Numbered from the stretch's first letter, positions 14,730 through 25,688 are shown. The stretch is DNA of 55,102 nt from Alphaproteobacteria bacterium (GCA_009927055.1 RFNS01000061.1:1-55102), one strand, 5' to 3'. Made by a program: numbers and translations. Notes: a model not told the origin generated them from the letters alone.

Positions 14730-16961
14730 ATGACCGATCATTCACATCATCACGACCATAAAAAACTAGACGAAAAACCGTCGCAAGGTTCTTGCTGCGC
14801 GATGCACGGACATGATCATCAGCCGAAGAGAACTCCTGTGGCGGACGTGCCAGCGGGCAGCGTGTATATCTGCCCGATGCATCCGCAAGTTCGCCAAGCT
14901 GGCCCTGGCAATTGCCCGATCTGCGGTATGGCCTTGGAACCGGAAATGATGACGGGGGATGAAGGCCCGAACCATGAGCTGATTGATATGACGCGACGTT
15001 TTTGGATCGGTCTTATGCTTACGCTTCCGGTCTTTATGCTGGAAATGGGTGCGCATTTGACCAATCTCCACTTTGTTACAGGCGCAATGTCCAACTGGAT
15101 ACAGCTTACGCTGGCAACACCCGTCGTATTGTGGGCGGGCTGGCCGTTTTTCACGCGCGGCTGGTCGTCCATAGTATCGCGTAACCTCAACATGTTCACC
15201 CTAATCGCCATCGGCACGGGCGTGGCCTGGCTGTATAGCATCGTGGCCACGCTGATGCCGGATGTTTTTCCTGAAGCCTTCCGCCATCAGGATGGTTCCG
15301 TTCCGGTGTATTTCGAAGCCGCTGCCGTGATTACGGTGTTGGTGTTGCTGGGACAGGTTCTGGAGCTGCGCGCCCGTGAAAAAACGGGTGGTGCAATCAA
15401 GGCTCTTTTAAATTTATCGCCCAAGACTGCTCGTCGGATCAACACGGACGGATCGGAAGAGGATATCCCGCTTGGTCATGTTCACACGGGAGATCTCCTG
15501 CGCGTACGTCCAGGCGAGACGGTTCCCGTTGACGGCATCGTTGTTGAAGGTAAAAGCGCGGTGGATGAATCCATGGTCACGGGCGAATCCATGCCCGTGA
15601 TGAAGGAAAAAGACATCGCCGTGATCGGTGGAACCATGAACCAGACGGGCAGCTTTATCATGAAGGCGGAGCGTGTCGGCGGCGACACCATGCTCTCACG
15701 CATCGTGCAATTGGTCGCAGAGGCGCAGCGTAGCCGCGCGCCCATTCAACGATTGGCAGATCAGGTATCCGCATGGTTTGTGCCTGCGGTCATTCTTGTC
15801 GCCATCGTGGCCTTCGTTGCGTGGTTTGTATTTGGCCCTTCGCCAGCCTTTACTTACGGCTTAATCGCGGCGGTCAGCGTTCTGATCATTGCTTGCCCGT
15901 GCGCCCTCGGCCTTGCCACGCCCATGTCGATCATGGTGGGCGTCGGGCGCGGCGCGCAGGCTGGCGTTTTGATCAAGAACGCCGAAGCTCTGGAGCGCTT
16001 GGAAAAAATCGACACGCTTGTCGTCGACAAGACGGGAACGCTGACCGAAGGAAAGCCAAAAGTAACCCGCATCGTCGCACAAGGTATATCCGAAGATGAT
16101 CTGCTTTTGCTGGCAGCCTCTTTGGAACAGGGAAGCGAACACCCCTTGGCTCATGCCATCGTGGTGGCGGCAAAAGAAAAAGGTTTGTCTATCACTAAAG
16201 CTGACGAGTTTGACTCGCCGACCGGAAAAGGCGTAATTGGCAAAGTGTCTGGCCGCAGGGTGACGCTCGGAAATATCAAGATGATGAACGATCTGGGCGT
16301 AGATGTTTCAGCTTTGGAAGCTGAGGGCAATGATTTACGCAAGGATGGCGCAACAGTGATATTTGCGGCGGTCGACGGCAAAGCGGCGGGGCTTCTCGCC
16401 ATTGCCGATCCGATCAAGAAAACCACGCCGCAAGCGGTCAAAGAATTGCAAAAGGCTGGGATCCGCGTGGTCATGCTCACGGGCGATAATAAAACCACCG
16501 CGCAGGCCGTGGCGCGTCAGTTGGGTATCGACGAGGTCGAAGCCGAAGTATTGCCGGAAGACAAAAGCCGTATCGTCAAAAAATTGCGCGGCGAAGGCCG
16601 TGTTGTGGCTATGGCAGGAGATGGCACGAACGACGCTCCGGCTTTGGCTGCCGCCGATATCGGCATTGCCATGGGAACGGGTACGGACGTGGCCATGGAA
16701 AGCGCAGGCGTAACGCTCCTAAAAGGCGACCTCATGGGGATTGCGCGGGCGCAGAAACTCTCGAAATCCGTGATGCGAAATATCCGCCAGAACCTGTTCT
16801 TCGCCTTTATCTACAACATGGCGGGTGTTCCGGTGGCGGCGGGCGTCCTCTATCCTGTTTTCGGCGTCTTGCTCAGTCCAATCATGGCGGCAGCAGCAAT
16901 GGCGCTGAGTTCCGTGTCTGTGATTGCGAATGCACTAAGGTTAAAGACGGTAAAGCTTTGA
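14730..16961 (+). CDS. copA: Copper-exporting P1B-type ATPase
   Basis: 743 residues. The cytoplasmic N-terminus is His-rich (HSHHHDHKK) and carries a heavy-metal-binding YHS-like motif ([20 protein letters not shown]) instead of the usual CxxC HMA domains. Eight membrane helices are expected. The actuator loop has VTGES, transmembrane metal site CPC is in [11 protein letters not shown] (about residue 388), the phosphorylation site is [10 protein letters not shown] (about 433), and [10 protein letters not shown] is near 630. Helix 8 ends [15 protein letters not shown], the Cu(I) subgroup pattern. Exports copper from the cytosol, controlled by CsoR. Confidence 0.93.
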   Translation: MTDHSHHHDHKKLDEKPSQGSCCAMHGHDHQPKRTPVADVPAGSVYICPMHPQVRQAGPGNCPICGMALEPEMMTGDEGPNHELIDMTRRFWIGLMLTLPVFMLEMGAHLTNLHFVTGAMSNWIQLTLATPVVLWAGWPFFTRGWSSIVSRNLNMFTLIAIGTGVAWLYSIVATLMPDVFPEAFRHQDGSVPVYFEAAAVITVLVLLGQVLELRAREKTGGAIKALLNLSPKTARRINTDGSEEDIPLGHVHTGDLLRVRPGETVPVDGIVVEGKSAVDESMVTGESMPVMKEKDIAVIGGTMNQTGSFIMKAERVGGDTMLSRIVQLVAEAQRSRAPIQRLADQVSAWFVPAVILVAIVAFVAWFVFGPSPAFTYGLIAAVSVLIIACPCALGLATPMSIMVGVGRGAQAGVLIKNAEALERLEKIDTLVVDKTGTLTEGKPKVTRIVAQGISEDDLLLLAASLEQGSEHPLAHAIVVAAKEKGLSITKADEFDSPTGKGVIGKVSGRRVTLGNIKMMNDLGVDVSALEAEGNDLRKDGATVIFAAVDGKAAGLLAIADPIKKTTPQAVKELQKAGIRVVMLTGDNKTTAQAVARQLGIDEVEAEVLPEDKSRIVKKLRGEGRVVAMAGDGTNDAPALAAADIGIAMGTGTDVAMESAGVTLLKGDLMGIARAQKLSKSVMRNIRQNLFFAFIYNMAGVPVAAGVLYPVFGVLLSPIMAAAAMALSSVSVIANALRLKTVKL

Positions 16962-17005
16962 ACTAATTATAAAATTTTGTCTAATTGGGTACGATTTTGG
17001 GATTA

Positions 17006-17036
17006 TCCTTTCTTTCTGTCTCTTGAAAAGAAAGGA
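17006..17036. repeat. Inverted repeat between copA and the Fic gene
   Basis: TCCTTTCTTT (17006-17015) and AAAGAAAGGA (17027-17036) are exact reverse complements with an 11-base loop. No T-run follows, so it may be a weak terminator or an operator for the downstream operon. The remaining gap is A+T-rich and carries a smaller hairpin CACCA-AATA-TGGTG (17060-17073). AAAGGA before 17158 is the Fic ribosome site. Confidence 0.5.
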
Positions 17037-17157
17037 AATAGTTAAAAACCTTCTTTTTCCACCAAATATGGTGATTTCCCTTATTTAACGACTTTACAAA
17101 GAAAGTCTATTTATCTATTATTTCTTTAATCGAATCCAAAAGAAAGGATAACCAGCC

Positions 17158-18345
17158 ATGTCCGGCGATAACAGCCGTCTCGGCTCTTATATACGGTGCA
17201 GCGTTGCGGGAGAGACTTATCAGGCTTTCCTGCCACCCATGCTGCCGCCACAGCCGTCTTTGAACTTGCTGGAATTGCAGGGGCTGCTGTCCAAGGCCAA
17301 TCAGGCTTTGGGCAAGCTCGATGCCGTGGCCGACATCCTGCCGGACAGTAATCTGCTCCTTTATTATTACGTACGCAAAGAGGCCGTGCTGTCGTCCCAG
17401 ATCGAGGGGACTCAATCGTCGCTCTCAGACTTGTTGCTCCATGAAAGCGGTGAAGCACCCAGCGTTCCGATTGACGATGTGGTCGAAGTTTCGTCTTACG
17501 TTGCGGCGCTTGAACATGGTTTGAAGCGTGTGCAGGAAGGCTTCCCCGTATCGTTGCGTTTGATCCGCGAAATGCACGCCATTCTTCTTTCTAAAGGGCG
17601 CGGCAGTAACAAACAGCCAGGTGAGTTTCGTACATCGCAAAACTGGATCGGCGGATCGCGCCCTGGCAATGCGGCTTTCGTGCCGCCACCGCCGGATCGG
17701 CTGATCGAATGCCTCGATGCTTTCGAGAAATATCTGCATCTGGAGGAGCGCTCCTATGCGTCGCTCGTCGATGCGGGACTGATCCACGTCCAGTTTGAAA
17801 CCATCCACCCGTTCCTCGATGGCAATGGGCGTATCGGACGTTTGCTCATCACTTTCTTCCTCATGATGATGGGCGATCTGCGGCAACCGAATTTGTATTT
17901 GAGCTTGTTCTTTAAGAATAACCGTCAGGAATATTATTCGCGCCTCAGTGCTGTCCGCACGGCGGGCGATTGGGAGGGCTGGCTGGATTTCTTTCTGCAC
18001 GGCGTAGCTGAGACTTCCAATCAGGTCGTACAGACCAGTCAGGCGATCTCCGCGCTGTTCAAATCCGACAACGATAAGATCACCACGCTGAAACGCGCTG
18101 GAATAACGGCGCGCCAAGCACACGCCCAGCTTCAAAAAGTAGCGATCTCGAACGCCATCAACATGGCTGCCGCGCTCGACGTTAGCGTTCCCACCGCGCG
18201 TCTGGCGTTGAACAACCTGAAAGAGCTGGGAATCGTGAAAGACGTCAGCGGCTCCGGCAAGGAACGCCTCTACATCTATACCGCTTTGCTCGATATTTTA
18301 GAGCAAGGCGCAGAGCCGATTGTATTAAAGGGGAATTTGGAATGA
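17158..18345 (+). CDS. Fic-domain protein (AMPylase family) with N-terminal inhibitory helix
   Basis: 395 residues. The Fic core motif HPFLDGNGRIGR lies near residues 218-229 with catalytic His and the phosphate-binding loop intact. The N-terminal segment SSQIEG (residues 79-84) fits the [ST]xxxE[GN] inhibitory-helix motif, so the protein is probably auto-inhibited in cis (class II). The C-terminal 90 residues look like a winged HTH (AAALDVSVPTARLALNNLKE), as in the common Fic-wHTH proteins. Such enzymes usually transfer AMP from ATP to a target protein. Its stop overlaps the helicase start (ATGA), making it the first gene of the defence-like operon. The target is unknown. Confidence 0.9.
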   Translation: MSGDNSRLGSYIRCSVAGETYQAFLPPMLPPQPSLNLLELQGLLSKANQALGKLDAVADILPDSNLLLYYYVRKEAVLSSQIEGTQSSLSDLLLHESGEAPSVPIDDVVEVSSYVAALEHGLKRVQEGFPVSLRLIREMHAILLSKGRGSNKQPGEFRTSQNWIGGSRPGNAAFVPPPPDRLIECLDAFEKYLHLEERSYASLVDAGLIHVQFETIHPFLDGNGRIGRLLITFFLMMMGDLRQPNLYLSLFFKNNRQEYYSRLSAVRTAGDWEGWLDFFLHGVAETSNQVVQTSQAISALFKSDNDKITTLKRAGITARQAHAQLQKVAISNAINMAAALDVSVPTARLALNNLKELGIVKDVSGSGKERLYIYTALLDILEQGAEPIVLKGNLE

Positions 18346-21194
18346 CGAATAATATTCATGCAGCAAGAAAAGTAGAGCAATCTGCCCCCAAAACTTATAC
18401 GCCATATCAGGGACAGTATTTTGCTCACGCGCTAACCCTCGATGGTCAGGCGGAAGATACCATCTCGCGTTCGATTGCCAGTGCAAAAGTCGATATGAAC
18501 CCGCACCAGGTGGAAGCTGCGCTTTTCGCGCTACGCTCACCATTATCGCAGGGTGTTATTCTGGCTGATGAAGTCGGTTTGGGTAAAACCATTGAGGCGA
18601 GCCTTGTGATCGCCCAGAAATGGGCCGAGCGTCAGCGAAGAATCTTGCTGATTGTACCAGCTATGCTCCGCAATCAATGGGCGCAAGAGTTAAGTGAAAA
18701 GTTTTCTATGCCCACCACCATCATAGAAACCTCCAGCTATAACGCTGCCAAGAAAGCTGGAAAACTCAATCCGTTTGAAAGCGACCGTATCGTCATTTGT
18801 TCATATGAGTTTGCCGCCAGAAAAAATGTTGATGTTAAAAATATCGATTGGCACCTGGTTATCTTTGACGAAGCCCACAAGCTGCGTAATGTCTGGAAAA
18901 AAGATGGAGCCAAGAAAGCCAAAGCCCTTCAGGCGGCATTGGACGGCAAAAAGAAAATGCTGTTGTCTGCAACGCCTTTGCAAAACTCCTTGCTGGAACT
19001 GTATGGCCTAATCTCGATTATTGATCCCCATTTCTTTGGCAGTGCCGATGCCTTCAAGGCGCAGTATGTCGGCGGCAAAGCTACCGCGCAGAACCTTGAT
19101 ATTCTCAAACACCGTCTTGGCAAAGTGTGCAGCCGTACATTGCGCCGTCAGGTACAGCAGGAAGGCGGCATCAAGTTTACACGCCGCCATTCGATTGTGG
19201 AAGATTTCCGCCCCAGCCAGGAAGAGCTTGATCTATACGATAGCATTTCAAGCTATTTGCAGCGCGATGACATCGCTTCAATCAAACCAGGTGCGCGCCA
19301 CCTCGTCACGCTTGTGATCAGAAAGATTCTGGCCTCGTCATCTTTTGCCATCAGCGGCACGCTTGAAAAAATGATCCAGCGCCTTGAAAGCGGTCTGACG
19401 GACATCAATACTGATACGCTTGATGACATTGAGAACATCAAGGACATCGCTGAAGAACTGGATTTTGAAGACGAGGATGATGGTGAAAAACCTGACAACC
19501 AGGCTCTTAGAAAAGAAATTGACGAATTAAAATCCTATCAAGTGCTGGCAAAGCGTATTCAACAGAATGAAAAAGGCAATGCACTGCTCAAGGTGCTGGA
19601 TCGCGCTTTTGCACGCGTGACGGAGCTGGGCGGCGCACGCAAGGCTGTTGTCTTCACTGAATCTTGCCGGACGCAACAGCATTTGAAAGAATTGCTGGAA
19701 GCCAACGGCTATGCTGGCGAGATTGTCCTGCTTAACGGGTCGAACAATGACCCTGAATCAAAGCGCATTTATCAGGAATGGCAAGCGCGCCATAAAGGAT
19801 CGGATAAGGTTTCCGGTTCAAAATCGGCAGATATGAAGGCCGCTATCGTTGAAGAGTTCAAAAACAAAGCCACCATTTTAATCTCGACGGAATCCGGTGC
19901 CGAGGGCGTGAACATGCAGTTCTGCTCCTTGCTGGTCAATTATGATCTGCCCTGGAACCCACAGCGGGTTGAGCAGCGCATTGGTCGTGTCCATCGTTAC
20001 GGCCAGCAATGCGATGTGGTTGTGGTCAACTTCCTCAATAAGGGCAACAAGGCCGACCAGCTCGTCTTTGAATTGCTGGATCGTAAATTTAAGCTCTTTG
20101 AAGGCGTCTTCGGTGCCAGCGATGAAATCCTGGGTGCGATTGAGTCGGGTGTCGATATTGAACAGCGCATCAACGGCATCCTGCAAAAATGCCGCCACAC
20201 AACAGAGATCGAACAAAACTTTGCCCAGCTCCAGCTGGATTTAGATGGCTTGATCGAGGCACGGGAACAAGACGCCCGCCGTACTTTGCTGGAAAACTTT
20301 GATCCTGAAGTTCTGCGTAAGCTGCAAAGCCGTCGCAGCAGTATGGATCTTGCCCTCAACGCTTACGAAGAGCAGTTGATGACTATGATCCGTGCCGAGC
20401 TACCGGATGCAGAATTTGAAGAGGCCAGCTTCAAGCATAATGGCGAGGAATATTTCCTGAAATGGAAAGAGGCTGAAGAAAACAACGGCCAGTTCTTCCG
20501 TATCGATCACGGTTTGGCGGGGCAACTCGTTGATGGTGCAAAAGCAAAGACTTTGCCTGTTTCGACTGTGCGTTTCCACCTTGACCGCTACGGCATGCAA
20601 TTGGGCGATCTAAAGGAGTTCCGTGGTAAGTCGGGCTGGCTGGCATTGTCCAAGCTCACCGTTGAATCGATTAATACGGTTGAACATCTTATCGCTGCCG
20701 CCAAAACAGATGATGGTCAGGTGCTTGACGGCGATCTTTGCGCACGCCTGATGCTGGTACCGTCAGAGATTGTCGGATCACCGCAAGGAAATGCTCCCGC
20801 TGATCTGCCCATCATCGCCGATCAAATCGTTCAAACGCATCTCCGTCAGGCGCATGATGAAAACGGCGTCTATTTTGAGGAAGAGCGCGACAAGCTGGAA
20901 CGCTGGGCCGAAGACACCAAGCAGGCCATGGAACAAGAAATCAAGGCCCTGGAAAAAGAGATCCGCGAAGCCAAGAAGCTGGCGCGCAGTCTGGCCACTT
21001 TGGATGAAAAGACCAAAGAACAGCGCCGTATTAAAAAGATGGAAAAAGACCGCGATGATAAGATGCTTGAATTCTTCAACACCCGTAAACAGGTGGACGA
21101 AAAAATGGAAGAACTTCTCGATACCATCGAAGCAAAATTACAGTTGAATCCAGTGCTCACTTCGGTCTTCATGATCCGGTGGGAGTTGGTGTAG
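18342..21194 (+). CDS. SNF2-family helicase of a restriction-like system
   Basis: 950 residues. Superfamily 2 motor: Walker A in LADEVGLGKT (about residues 74-83), DEAH box in IFDEAHKLRN (about 175), LSATPLQN (motif III), STESGAEGVNMQF (motif V) and QRIGRVHRYGQ (motif VI, about 545). These are SNF2/RapA-type motifs; no nuclease motif is evident. The C-terminal part has a long charged coiled coil (about 850-930). Helicases of this kind accompany methyltransferase/endonuclease pairs in several defence systems. It sits between the Fic gene and the methyltransferase gene, 15 bases before the latter. Confidence 0.88.
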   Translation: MTNNIHAARKVEQSAPKTYTPYQGQYFAHALTLDGQAEDTISRSIASAKVDMNPHQVEAALFALRSPLSQGVILADEVGLGKTIEASLVIAQKWAERQRRILLIVPAMLRNQWAQELSEKFSMPTTIIETSSYNAAKKAGKLNPFESDRIVICSYEFAARKNVDVKNIDWHLVIFDEAHKLRNVWKKDGAKKAKALQAALDGKKKMLLSATPLQNSLLELYGLISIIDPHFFGSADAFKAQYVGGKATAQNLDILKHRLGKVCSRTLRRQVQQEGGIKFTRRHSIVEDFRPSQEELDLYDSISSYLQRDDIASIKPGARHLVTLVIRKILASSSFAISGTLEKMIQRLESGLTDINTDTLDDIENIKDIAEELDFEDEDDGEKPDNQALRKEIDELKSYQVLAKRIQQNEKGNALLKVLDRAFARVTELGGARKAVVFTESCRTQQHLKELLEANGYAGEIVLLNGSNNDPESKRIYQEWQARHKGSDKVSGSKSADMKAAIVEEFKNKATILISTESGAEGVNMQFCSLLVNYDLPWNPQRVEQRIGRVHRYGQQCDVVVVNFLNKGNKADQLVFELLDRKFKLFEGVFGASDEILGAIESGVDIEQRINGILQKCRHTTEIEQNFAQLQLDLDGLIEAREQDARRTLLENFDPEVLRKLQSRRSSMDLALNAYEEQLMTMIRAELPDAEFEEASFKHNGEEYFLKWKEAEENNGQFFRIDHGLAGQLVDGAKAKTLPVSTVRFHLDRYGMQLGDLKEFRGKSGWLALSKLTVESINTVEHLIAAAKTDDGQVLDGDLCARLMLVPSEIVGSPQGNAPADLPIIADQIVQTHLRQAHDENGVYFEEERDKLERWAEDTKQAMEQEIKALEKEIREAKKLARSLATLDEKTKEQRRIKKMEKDRDDKMLEFFNTRKQVDEKMEELLDTIEAKLQLNPVLTSVFMIRWELV

Positions 21195-21209
21195 GAAAGT
21201 AGGATTATC

Positions 21210-22973
21210 ATGGCAAAAAAACAAAAACTGGAGCTGACCTGGATTGGCAAAGAAAATCGGCCAAAGCTGGAGCCACGTATTTTGCTGGAAGATACTACCA
21301 TGTCCTATCATGCGCCGCACAAGGTGACAGAGGATGACCTGTTTGATAATCGGCTTATTTTTGGAGATAATCTTTTAGCACTAAGGGCTTTGGAGCAGGA
21401 ATTTACTGGCAAAATTAAATGTATATATATTGATCCCCCCTTCAATATTGATGCGGCTGGGGTTCCATACGAAGACAACATAGAAAATTCTTTGTGGCTC
21501 TCTCTAATGAGAAGCCGATTAGAAATTCTTCATCGTCTTATGACGAGGGATGGTCTTATCTTCGTACATATTGATGATGAAATGCTACATTACCTTGCCG
21601 TTTTAATGGATGAGATTTTTTCTAAATCTAATAGAATTAATATTATAGCTGTTAAGATGAGCGAAGCCTCTGGCGTAAAGATGTCTCATGCGGACAAGCG
21701 GCTTCCAAAGCTAAAAGAATATATTTTGGTTTATAAGAAAGAATTAACACCAACAATTACCATTGAAAAAATACCAACTGGTGAATGGAATGAGGAGTAT
21801 AAAACGTTACTGGTAGATATTTCGAAAGAGGATATAAGCGAACTAAAAGATATAATCTCAAAAGAAAAATGTGATGAAGGCGATGTAGCCGAATGTTTGA
21901 GGATTCTTAAGAAAGCAAGGACAATAAGTCTCAGTAAATTTTTTAAAGATAATGATATAAAAGAGAAAGAACAAAACGCCTGGAAGTTTGATAATGCTTG
22001 GAGAATTATTCAAGCAGTTGGATCTTCAAGTGTTCTCAATCTTGCAAAACGCCAACCTAAACAAGACCAAGAAATAGCAGCAGCACTTTCTGCCACAGGT
22101 TTAATCTATCTTTATAAGACCGATGTTGATCCAGAAGCGAAGCAACCACGAGTGCAGGTTATTTTTGCGGACGATAATCTTCTCCAAAATCCTGGAGATT
22201 TTTGGTCGGATATTAAAACAACTGGTGGTGTCGGACAAGAAGGGGGAGTTCTATTCCCAAACAGTAAAAAGCCAGAAGCCCTATTAAAAAGAATTATTGG
22301 CATGTGTACTCAACCTGGAGATATCGTTCTAGATTCATTTGCTGGCTCAGGAACAACTGGTGCCGTTGCCCATAAAATGAAGCGTCGCTGGATAATGGTG
22401 GAGCTTATGGAGCATTGCCATACGCATGTTATACCACGCCTTAAAAGCGTGATTGATGGAACAGATGCCAGCGGTATTACAAAAGCAGTCGACTGGAGAG
22501 CCGGTGGCGGGTTCCGGTACTATTACCTTGCTCCATCGCTTCTGCAAAAAGACAAATGGGATAACTGGGTTATCAGCACCGAATACAATGCTGCGATGCT
22601 TTCCGAGGCCATGTGCAAGCTGATGGGTTTCACTTATCAGCCCAATTCAGAGCATTATTGGATTCACGGACATTCGTCGGAATCTGACTTTATCTATGTG
22701 ACCACCGCTGTTCTGACGCATGACCAGTTAAAAGTTATCAGCGAGGAAGTCGGCAAAAACAGAACGCTTCTGATTTGTTGCAAGGCATTTAAAGCCAATC
22801 AAGACGCTTTTGAAAACCTAACAATTCGCAAAATTCCTGCCGCTGTTCTTGTGAAATGCGAATGGGGCAAGGATGATTACAGTTTGAATGTCGCCAATCT
22901 TCAACCGAAACCGGAACCAGAAAACAAGGGCAATGGCACACCTTCCTTGTTTGATACAATGCAGGAAGGTTAA
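21210..22973 (+). CDS. Site-specific DNA methyltransferase, beta class (type III Mod-like)
   Basis: 587 residues. Motif IV is DPPFNI at residues 75-80 (N6-adenine or N4-cytosine type) and motif I DSFAGSGTTG begins near 375. Motif IV coming first with about 300 residues between defines the beta class, as in type III Mod subunits. The central part (target recognition) is visibly richer in A+T than both ends, from about base 21360 to 22330, suggesting exchange of the recognition domain. Likely methylates the site cut by the protein encoded next; the recognition sequence cannot be read from the gene. Confidence 0.9.
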   Translation: MAKKQKLELTWIGKENRPKLEPRILLEDTTMSYHAPHKVTEDDLFDNRLIFGDNLLALRALEQEFTGKIKCIYIDPPFNIDAAGVPYEDNIENSLWLSLMRSRLEILHRLMTRDGLIFVHIDDEMLHYLAVLMDEIFSKSNRINIIAVKMSEASGVKMSHADKRLPKLKEYILVYKKELTPTITIEKIPTGEWNEEYKTLLVDISKEDISELKDIISKEKCDEGDVAECLRILKKARTISLSKFFKDNDIKEKEQNAWKFDNAWRIIQAVGSSSVLNLAKRQPKQDQEIAAALSATGLIYLYKTDVDPEAKQPRVQVIFADDNLLQNPGDFWSDIKTTGGVGQEGGVLFPNSKKPEALLKRIIGMCTQPGDIVLDSFAGSGTTGAVAHKMKRRWIMVELMEHCHTHVIPRLKSVIDGTDASGITKAVDWRAGGGFRYYYLAPSLLQKDKWDNWVISTEYNAAMLSEAMCKLMGFTYQPNSEHYWIHGHSSESDFIYVTTAVLTHDQLKVISEEVGKNRTLLICCKAFKANQDAFENLTIRKIPAAVLVKCEWGKDDYSLNVANLQPKPEPENKGNGTPSLFDTMQEG

Positions 22974-22976
22974 GCC

Positions 22977-25688
22977 ATGAACCGTACCGTAAGCTCTATC
23001 ACCGCACGTCTCTCTCTTCGCAGCCCACAGGAAGAGTCGCTTGAAATTCTGGCCAACATTCTTGAGAGCATTGAGCTTTCAAAGGCTCCTGATCTGATTC
23101 AGACCCTAAAAACAATCGAAGGCATGTATCCGTCGGTTAAGGATTTTGAGCGTGAATTTCCATCGCTGTGCTTTGCTATTGCTACGGGTGTCGGTAAAAC
23201 TCGCCTGATGGGCGCCTTTATTGCTTATTTTTATCTGACAGGCCGCAGTCACAATTTCTTTGTCCTCGCGCCCAACTTGACCATTTACGACAAGCTGATC
23301 AGCGATTTCTCACCGCAAAGCCCAAAATACGTTTTCAGGGGCATCGCAGAATTCGCCACCAATCAGCCTGTTATCATTACAGGCGACAACTATGAAAGTG
23401 GTATCGGTGTGCGCGGGCGTGACCTGTTAGGGCATGACGACACGCCGTATATCAATATTTTCAATATCTCCAAGATCAACGCCACGGAGAACAAGCCAGG
23501 TGCGGCGAAAAGCAAGGTAGCCAAAATCAAGCGGCTGCAAGAATATATTGGCGAAAGCTATTTTGAATATCTCTCGAACCTGCCTGACCTTGTGCTGTTG
23601 ATGGATGAGGCGCACCGTTACCGTGCGACGGCTGGGGCAAATGCAATTAATGAATTGAAGCCCTTACTTGGAATTGAGCTGACTGCAACGCCAAAATCGG
23701 TCGGTGCAAAGTCAACAGACTTTAAGAATATTATCTATGATTACCCGCTGGCTCAGGCGATGATTGACGGCTACGTCAAGGATCCTGCCGTTGCTACGCG
23801 TAAGGATTTCAATGTCGAGCAATACAAAAATGACCCTGAACGGCTGGAACGCATCAAACTTGAAGATGGTATCCACCACCACGAGCATGTGAAAGTCGAG
23901 CTGGATGTTTATGCCCGCCAGTATGCCAAGCCGCTCGTAAAGCCGTTTATGTTGGTTGTCGCTCAAGATACGGAGCACGCCCGTCAGCTGCGCGCTGTCA
24001 TGGAGAGCAATGATTTCTTCGCTGGCCGCTATAAAGGCAAAGTCGCAGAGATTCACTCCAAACAGTCTGGCACTGAAGAAGATGAAAATATTCAAAAGCT
24101 GATTGCAATTGAGAACCCTGCCGAGCCAACGGAAATCGTTATTCACGTTAACAAGCTAAAAGAAGGCTGGGACGTTACCAACCTTTATACGATCGTCCCG
24201 TTGCGGGCATCGGCTTCGGAAATTCTGACCGAGCAGACCATTGGACGCGGTTTGCGTTTGCCGTATGGCCGTCGCACGGGAGTTGAAGCGGTTGACCGTT
24301 TGACAATCGTCGCCCACGACCAATTCCAGAAAATTGTGGATGCCGCCAACAATCCTGATTCCATCATCCGCAAGACGGTGATCATCGGCGAAGGTGGCGA
24401 GATTGGTCTTGAAAAGCCCAGGGCGATTGAGGTTCCCTCCATTGCCGAAACGGCGCTTTCTGGTTTCAAAGACAGATCTCAAGATGATTATGCTGTATCA
24501 GCTATCATTAAGTCGCCGGAGCATCAGCACATTGCCGCTGTGACGATTGAAGTGGCAAGAAAATATGAGCGCCTTGATAGTTCGCAAAAACTTAAAGAGC
24601 CGGAAATACAAAAGAAGATCGCCGACGAGGTTAGAGAAATCCTTCGTCCTGTTCAGGGAGCATTAGACGGCATTCTTCAAGGGCCGGATATTGAAGAGGT
24701 TGTGAATACCGTTACCACCAACCTTGCAGAATTGACGATTGACGTTCCGAACATCGTCCTCATTCCAACGCGCGAGATCACATACGGCTTCAAGGATTTT
24801 GACTTGCAAAACCTTGGGACGGTTAATTATCCGCCCGTCAGCGAAGAAATTCTAATCCACCAGCTTCGTACCAATCAAAAGTCCACTCTGACGTGGAACA
24901 GCAATATCGAACGTGAAGCGCGGCCAGAAAATTATATCGTTCGGTCTCTCATCGATCATGACGAGATTGATTACGACGAACACGCCGATCTGCTGTACAA
25001 ACTGGCAGGCCAGATTGTTACGCGCTTGCGGGCATATCTGAAAGACGAAACTGAAGTTGAAAACGTCCTTCTCTATTATCAGAAACGCTTGTCCCAGTTT
25101 GTGTTTGCCCAGATGATGGAACATTACTGGGAGACGCCGACGGATTATCGCCCTAGCATCACGCAAGGCTTTTCGATCTTAAAGCCTGTCAACTACACCC
25201 TGGCGGCAAGTGAGAAACCTCGTAATTTCCGGCAAATCCCGCAGAACAAATCAGATGTTAAAAAGATGGTGTTCTCTGGCTTTACCAAATGTTGCTACCC
25301 ACTGCAAAAGTTTGACTCGGTGGACGGCGAATTGCGCTTTGCCAATTTACTGGAAGACGATGCAACCGTTTTGAAATGGATGAAGCCAGCGCCTGGTGTC
25401 TTCCGTATCGAATATCGTGATGGCATCCCATACAATCCGGACTTTGTCGTCGAGACAACTACGGAAAAGCTGATCTGCGAACCGAAAATGGAATCGGAGA
25501 TGAAAAGCGATGACGTTTTGACCAAGGCGCGGTCGGCCACAAAATGGTGTCGGTATGCTTCGGAATACGCGAAGGCCAATGGTAAAAAGCCATGGTCATA
25601 TCTTTTAATTCCGCATACGGCTATCGGTAGCAACCGTTCTCTGGATTCCTTAAAAGCGGAATACCAAGTTAACGAGCTTGATCTTTAA
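22977..25688 (+). CDS. Type III-like restriction endonuclease subunit (helicase-nuclease)
   Basis: 903 residues, starting three bases after the methyltransferase stop. Walker A-type ATGVGKTRLMGAF (about residues 71-83), DEAH-type LMDEAHRYRA (about 206), ELTATPKS, and QTIGRGLRLPYG (motif VI). Near residues 819-838 is a PD-(D/E)xK nuclease pattern: YNPDFVVE then CEPK. This matches type III Res proteins and resembles the family annotated as BPTD_3080 restriction endonucleases (recalled). It needs the Mod protein for site recognition. Its stop overlaps the convergent phage spanin gene by four bases, with no terminator between. Confidence 0.87.
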   Translation: MNRTVSSITARLSLRSPQEESLEILANILESIELSKAPDLIQTLKTIEGMYPSVKDFEREFPSLCFAIATGVGKTRLMGAFIAYFYLTGRSHNFFVLAPNLTIYDKLISDFSPQSPKYVFRGIAEFATNQPVIITGDNYESGIGVRGRDLLGHDDTPYINIFNISKINATENKPGAAKSKVAKIKRLQEYIGESYFEYLSNLPDLVLLMDEAHRYRATAGANAINELKPLLGIELTATPKSVGAKSTDFKNIIYDYPLAQAMIDGYVKDPAVATRKDFNVEQYKNDPERLERIKLEDGIHHHEHVKVELDVYARQYAKPLVKPFMLVVAQDTEHARQLRAVMESNDFFAGRYKGKVAEIHSKQSGTEEDENIQKLIAIENPAEPTEIVIHVNKLKEGWDVTNLYTIVPLRASASEILTEQTIGRGLRLPYGRRTGVEAVDRLTIVAHDQFQKIVDAANNPDSIIRKTVIIGEGGEIGLEKPRAIEVPSIAETALSGFKDRSQDDYAVSAIIKSPEHQHIAAVTIEVARKYERLDSSQKLKEPEIQKKIADEVREILRPVQGALDGILQGPDIEEVVNTVTTNLAELTIDVPNIVLIPTREITYGFKDFDLQNLGTVNYPPVSEEILIHQLRTNQKSTLTWNSNIEREARPENYIVRSLIDHDEIDYDEHADLLYKLAGQIVTRLRAYLKDETEVENVLLYYQKRLSQFVFAQMMEHYWETPTDYRPSITQGFSILKPVNYTLAASEKPRNFRQIPQNKSDVKKMVFSGFTKCCYPLQKFDSVDGELRFANLLEDDATVLKWMKPAPGVFRIEYRDGIPYNPDFVVETTTEKLICEPKMESEMKSDDVLTKARSATKWCRYASEYAKANGKKPWSYLLIPHTAIGSNRSLDSLKAEYQVNELDL

